Source of the DNA: Gaeumannomyces sp. JS-464
Taxonomy: Eukaryota > Ascomycota > Sordariomycetes > Magnaporthales > Magnaporthaceae
Assembly (NCBI GenBank): GCA_002197995.1
Contig: NGZR01000004.1
Location: 1,240,001-1,304,000, forward strand
Direction: 5' to 3'
DNA length: 64,000 bases
Shown here: in pieces, positions 59,501 to 64,000 of the stretch
Layout of the letters: each line of letters starts with the position of its first letter
Position numbering within the stretch: the stretch's first letter is position 1
Notes under the pieces: generated by a model
The model's database searches: none
Told to the model about the DNA's origin: nothing
What the model saw: the letters and a program-made list of their open reading frames with translations, nothing else
Translations under genes and position numbers: made by a program

Positions 59501-61909
59501 CTTCCCGATTTAAGCCAGCCTAACCGGTTGCGGTTGGTGGGGGCAGAAGAGGGTGTATTGGGCTCCCACCCCGTCCCAGCTGTGCATGTCTTTTCAAGAC
59601 AGAAAGCAGAGCACGAGAGACAGAGTGCAGCTTTATCGCTGCGCCTCTACTGGACCAGGCCGACCTCTGGAGAAAAAAGGGGGCAATAGCGTTGAATTCC
59701 CCCCTCGTCGCGCCGTGCACCCCACGCACCCACACCCAATGCTGGGGCCGAAATCAGCGAGCTTCCTCGGTTCGAGATGCGGCGTTGTCGAGATCCATCC
59801 CTCCCTTGTCGGGTCCTGCAGAGAGTTGGAGGCTACAGACGCTGCTCGGCCAAGTCTCCGGAAACCAGCCGGCCATTCGACGGTTATGGAGTGGGTAGGC
59901 TGGTATTATGAAAAAGCAGCCCTTGATGCCCCTCACCCCTCCCTTCTCCTGAGTGCTATGTAGAGTCCGTCGGGCTGTGTGTTGGCGTGGTTTTCGGTTT
60001 TTGACGCCATCGCCTTTTTCAGCCCCGCCAGCTGGTTAGCCCCGACCCCTAGCCTAGCGATGGTCGCCGGTTTTCCATCATCGCGTCCCTGACGCAGATC
60101 TAGACCCCTCCTTCCTCAGCCAGCCTTCCCTCGTCTCAGAATGACTGAAGAGGAGGGTGTCAGGCGGATCGGATCGCGGCAGAGCGGTCTGGGCGCGCAG
60201 AGGATGCTTATACGCTTGATGAGGAAAAGATAACCTTGTTGCAGACAAGAGCTCGCTCGACCCATTGCAAGTGGAGAGAGAGGCCCGAAGTCAAATGCAC
60301 TGACGGCCACGACACGTCACAGGAAAAACCAAACGACATCAAATGTTTGCACCTTTTCCCATCTGCGGGAACATAAAAACAAGAGAGCTGCACAGCCAAC
60401 GCTGCGGCGAAGGACGACGCGTCAGGGACCTTGGCCCACACTAGCTAGCATCTTGGCGAGGGGTTGGTCCGAGCCAAGATGCACAGCCGCTGTCGGATAG
60501 AAGAGGAATGGCAGGGAAAAAAATAAGAGAAAATAATGGTGCTCGCCCTGACGGACTGTTTTCGTGTGGGCGCGCTGGCTGCTGTTTCCACCAGCTGCAT
60601 CCGATTCTTCTCATACTACTATACGGGATGCTCAAACCTGAAGAAGGAATTGGACAAAGTACTAACTGTCAGCTGCAAAGTACTTGTGCATATCGGCGGC
60701 TTCACGGGCGGCCATTCCGCGAGAGGCGCAGGTCGCTCTGCGTTCGAGCCGCGCGCCGGCGAAAACGTGCCGTCGGTTGCAGTCCAAGACCTGGAGCAGA
60801 ATACCAAGACCGCAGCCACAAGCTTCTTGCTGAAACTGCCGAAATGTCGGGGTTCTTTTGCGTCGCATTGCCGCCCGAGATGGCTGTTCTTGTCTTGTCC
60901 GAAAATAAAGATATGGAAAGAAAAACTCACATTTTTACCCCTCAACCACCCGGCAGCATCTGGAGGTACCGTTGGTTCGTTTCCTCAGAAGTGGATACAC
61001 CACGCCAATGCGCCCGCAGGGGGGCACACGCTGAACCATGCATCTGAGCCAAGGAAATTCCTCATGTAACCATTCTTGGTGACCAAAAATGGATCAGAGC
61101 GACCGGGGTGTTCTAGTCGTGAGGGCAGGCATGGGATCCTGTTTTTCCCATGGGAATTTTTATCATTGTAAATATGGCAAAAGTACGTTGACGCCACCAG
61201 ATCAAAGAACAGGGCAAGGTTGGCGCCTGGTAAAAAAGGACGACGAGAGTCAGAAATCCCGTCACCGGAAGTGTCCGGGTTTGCCTCTCTCTTGGCGCAC
61301 ATCGCGTCGCCGTTTAAAGTGGGAAGCGGGGGGGAAGGAATTCGCCTCGACTCCTTCCACCGCCGCGGAAAAAAGCCAGACCCTGCTCCATCTTTGTCTT
61401 CTTCCTTTTCTGTTCTCCAAACCAACGGCGGGTGGAAGCCAATTCTTCGTCTCAGCCCCGGTTTTCCGGCTGACCGACGATGCACCCCGCACTCGGTGGA
61501 ACCAGGGTTTGCTTCCTTAGCCCAATCCCACCGTGCTGTTGGTGATGTCAGGATGATAGGATATGCAAGAGTTGGGTTTGCCTCCCAGCAGGCTTCCGTC
61601 GCTTCCAGCCAACTCAGGGTTGTACCAGCACATCTTGTCCCCCCTTGGGGATAAAAAAGCAAACATGAGAGGATACAGGATATAGAAGAGAAGTAGGATG
61701 GCCGGGTTCTAATTAGTGTGGCCAGAACTGCAGACTTTTATTTGGTCATCGTGCTGTTGCTCCTAGCTGTCGGCTTGGGTCAGCGGTACTTGTTGTGTTT
61801 GGCGTGTCCACCAAGCTTCCACCGTGACGACATTGCTCGTGGCTGTTCGTCGTGGTGAGGTGGGTGGCTGCTTTCATGAAACAGGTGTCGCCACCGACTT
61901 CCCAGGTCT
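56533..61909. other. Long stretch with no supported gene
   Basis: About 5.4 kb. Several open frames exceed 150 codons on either strand, but none shows motifs, coherent introns or a composition like the neighbouring genes. The first 500 bp should hold the promoter and leader of the 55987-56532 gene. There is no repeat longer than a short homopolymer. Small, fast-evolving or non-coding genes cannot be excluded. Confidence 0.55.
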
Positions 61910-64000
61910 TCACGGTTTAGGTCTCGCTGCATCTTGATTGCGCGCGGTCGGGCGAAACTCCTCGATGACGCTCCGAGGCTTGGTGTACTCGAGGGCCGCC
62001 GTGTAGTCGTGCGCGAGGCCGAATGCCCTTGGACCCGCTACTCGGAGTCCGCGTTCGCTGGCCCAGAGAGGGTGTGGCGCCATCGTCATCACGGCGACTT
62101 TCAGTCCGTATTGGTAGTCCTGTACCCCGACATTCTCTCCCGTTGCGGTATCGAGGATGAAGATTAGGTCAGGTACCGTAGCGAGGACCTGAGCCCGTGG
62201 TCATTTCATCAGTACGGATTCTCGGAGTAGCCAGAGTATAGCATGGCAAAGGGCGAGGTCAGCTAATAGCATGAAGGGACGCACCTTTTCAGGCCCATCA
62301 GCGGTTCTCCCAATTGCCGAGAGGTTTTCGTTGATAAAAGGCACTTCAACTTCGAGCAGGTCTGGGTCAAACTCGATCCCTGAAGTTTCTTCGTCGCCAG
62401 CGGATTTCGTGCCGCCGACATCTAGCTCGTCCTCGCCCTCGCCGAGCCTCTCGACTACGACCTTGCCGATGCTGTGAGCCGTGGTAGTCACGCGGCTCTC
62501 CACACCACGCACCTTGCCGCGGAAGAGCAGCCGACACGACCGCGGGCCCCCGCACTCGGCGATGATTGCCCGCGCCACCCCCGAGAAGGACTCGGACCGC
62601 CGCTGCGCCGTCACCACCGCCCGGCCGAGTCGCCAGGCCAGCGAGAATGTGTTGGGTATACCGACCGACTTCATGTGCGCGCCGGTTATGGGGTTTCCGG
62701 CTGCCCCCACCGCGGATCTGACGAAAATAGGTGTCAGTATGGTCAGATCTGGGCTCTCAGGGGCCCATCTAACCAGGGGCAGGGGTTGGGCTTTCGAAGC
62801 CTGAAGTCCTCACCCCATAGAGATCAAATTATCTCGAATTGCAGCGCCGGCTGCGGCAGCGTCGCTCTGTCCTTTGTGTATGACAACGTTATCGCCAGTG
62901 CCGCTGCAGAGTGTGACAGGGAGGAGCTCATCGATAGAGTCGCCCATGACGTATTGCGAGACCATCTCGAAATTAGGATATGCTCGTCCTGGGAGCCGCT
63001 CAGAATATGGTGAAGAGCCGGGCTCTATTAGCAAGGGCTCTACATCCGTCATATATCAGGCAATCGGATGAGATCTCACCCATCAAATCACCGTCAACGG
63101 TCGGGATGTTGTAGTATTTTGAGCTCCCCCATAGCAGCGTCCCAACGCCATTAGAGCCTCCAATCTCGATTGCTAGAAGCTTGGTGAACTTGGTGTCGGC
63201 GCCTAGCACTCTCTCCATCTCTTTCATTGCGTGATACACTCCGTCACCTCCGGGGCGCTCGACCCCGACGGCGGGAGTGCCGATGCTCCCCACGGGCGGG
63301 AGCAAATCGTTGTCTGCCAGGTCCTCGCACCGGACAATCTTGACGGTGTGGCCGTTGCGTAGGAGGTGTCTCAGCTCGAGCTCGGGCGCGTAGGTCGATC
63401 CTCCTCCTCCCGAGCCTAGGATGTAACACCCGACGGACAGGAGCCTCACATCAGCCTCTGACAGCCTCCATTCACCGTCTGGGCTGATATCGGGCTTGTA
63501 GCTCTCCAGGTCAGCAACCGCCCCGTCTTGCTCCTCGCCTATACCGTGAGTTACAGCACGGGCCTTGCCGTTTTGCTGTGCAAGCTCGGCCTCCATGGCG
63601 TCCTCGTACTCCTCAGCTGGTGTGCGAAGCATCTCGGCATAAACGCGTCCATGGTCCGCGGGAAGGGCGACTTCGACCTTGATCACCGTCTGCCCCTCGA
63701 CGTAGGGTATACCAGCGACCTCCTTGCTAACGACTGTTGCCGATGAGCCGGAAACACCTCCCCTGGCGATTGCATTCTGCACGGCTCGTGCGGCGACTGT
63801 GGATATGCCAGCATCGACTTCCGGGCCGTGTATGATGCTCTCGGCAGAGCCATGAACCAGAGCGGTGGCGGCGCCGACAGCATTGGCGACGTCTGCGTAT
63901 GGAGGCACAGAGACGGAGTGGACTAGGGTATTGTCCAGCATCCCTGGTGGACAAAGAATCGAACCGCCTCCCACAAGGATGACATCGCATGGGTCGGGAG
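61910..64000 (-). CDS. Hydantoinase/oxoprolinase-DUF917 protein, N-terminus beyond the window
   Basis: A partial gene that runs off the right edge. Exons seen: 64000-63080, 62988-62814, 62717-62285 and 62188-61910, all with clean GT/AG and frame-consistent joins. The first part (CDVILVGGGSILCPP, then ATALVHGSAESIIHGPE and PYVEGQTVIKVEVALPADHGRVYAEM) is the C-terminal section of a HyuA-type ATP-dependent hydantoinase/oxoprolinase subunit. From WRLSEADVRLLSVGCYILGSGGGG onward, through KFTKLLAIEIGGSNGVGTLL, TVDGDLMGRAYPNFEMVS and GAAIRDNLISMGSAVGAAG, it is the DUF917 domain. The family hydrolyses cyclic amides such as hydantoins or 5-oxoproline, but the substrate here is not predictable. The fused arrangement is usual in fungi. 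The C-terminal stop is TGA at 61912-61910. No frameshift is seen. Confidence 0.9.

Overview
The window is nuclear DNA of a filamentous ascomycete, most likely a Sordariomycete. The evidence is intron-containing genes with short introns (about 60-430 nt), CTAAC-type branch sites, a GC-rich coding bias, and fungal-type proteins (LAS1, a short Unc104-type kinesin, a Pezizomycotina-type POT1/CDC13-domain telomere protein, a CorA-like membrane protein). Magnaporthales would fit, but I cannot prove the order. No rRNA, tRNA, transposon, CRISPR or organellar sequence was recognised.

Layout. 1-8396: no supported gene; simple repeats and a 43-bp tandem repeat. 8397-9556: Q/P-rich acidic-tailed protein. 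9557-13433: low-complexity intergenic DNA with long A and T tracts. 13434-14988: LAS1. 15470-16891: eight-exon glyoxalase II. 18107-18884: EF-hand protein. 19833-20865 (-): eIF4E-family protein. 23034-24799: acidic protein of unknown function. 25263-31004 (-): very large telomere-type protein. 32030-33439: flavin monooxygenase. 34047-36195: ARO8-type aminotransferase. 36795-38238 (-): ribosomal protein uL4, divergent from a kinesin at 38874-40734. About 41887-43238: CorA-like protein. 43239-48142: no supported gene. 48143-50343: malic enzyme. 51011-51582 (-): small secreted protein. 52912-53811: single-pass membrane protein. 55987-56532 (-): tail-anchored-type membrane protein. 56533-61909: no supported gene. 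61910 to beyond the right edge (-): hydantoinase/oxoprolinase-DUF917 protein.

Most genes are housekeeping: rRNA processing, ribosome, translation initiation, telomere, methylglyoxal detoxification, amino-acid and malate metabolism, transport. They do not form one pathway or biosynthetic cluster. The most accessory-looking gene is the small secreted protein, which has a TATA box and a long palindrome in its promoter.

The strongest window-wide signal concerns the sequence itself. Nine genes, including essential ones, lose frame at one or more points where restoring one base (two in two cases) reconnects recognisable protein sequence. Malic enzyme has three such points within about 140 bases. 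I read these as consensus errors, often beside short C/G runs, rather than biology. CDS coordinates for those genes therefore span the frameshifts.
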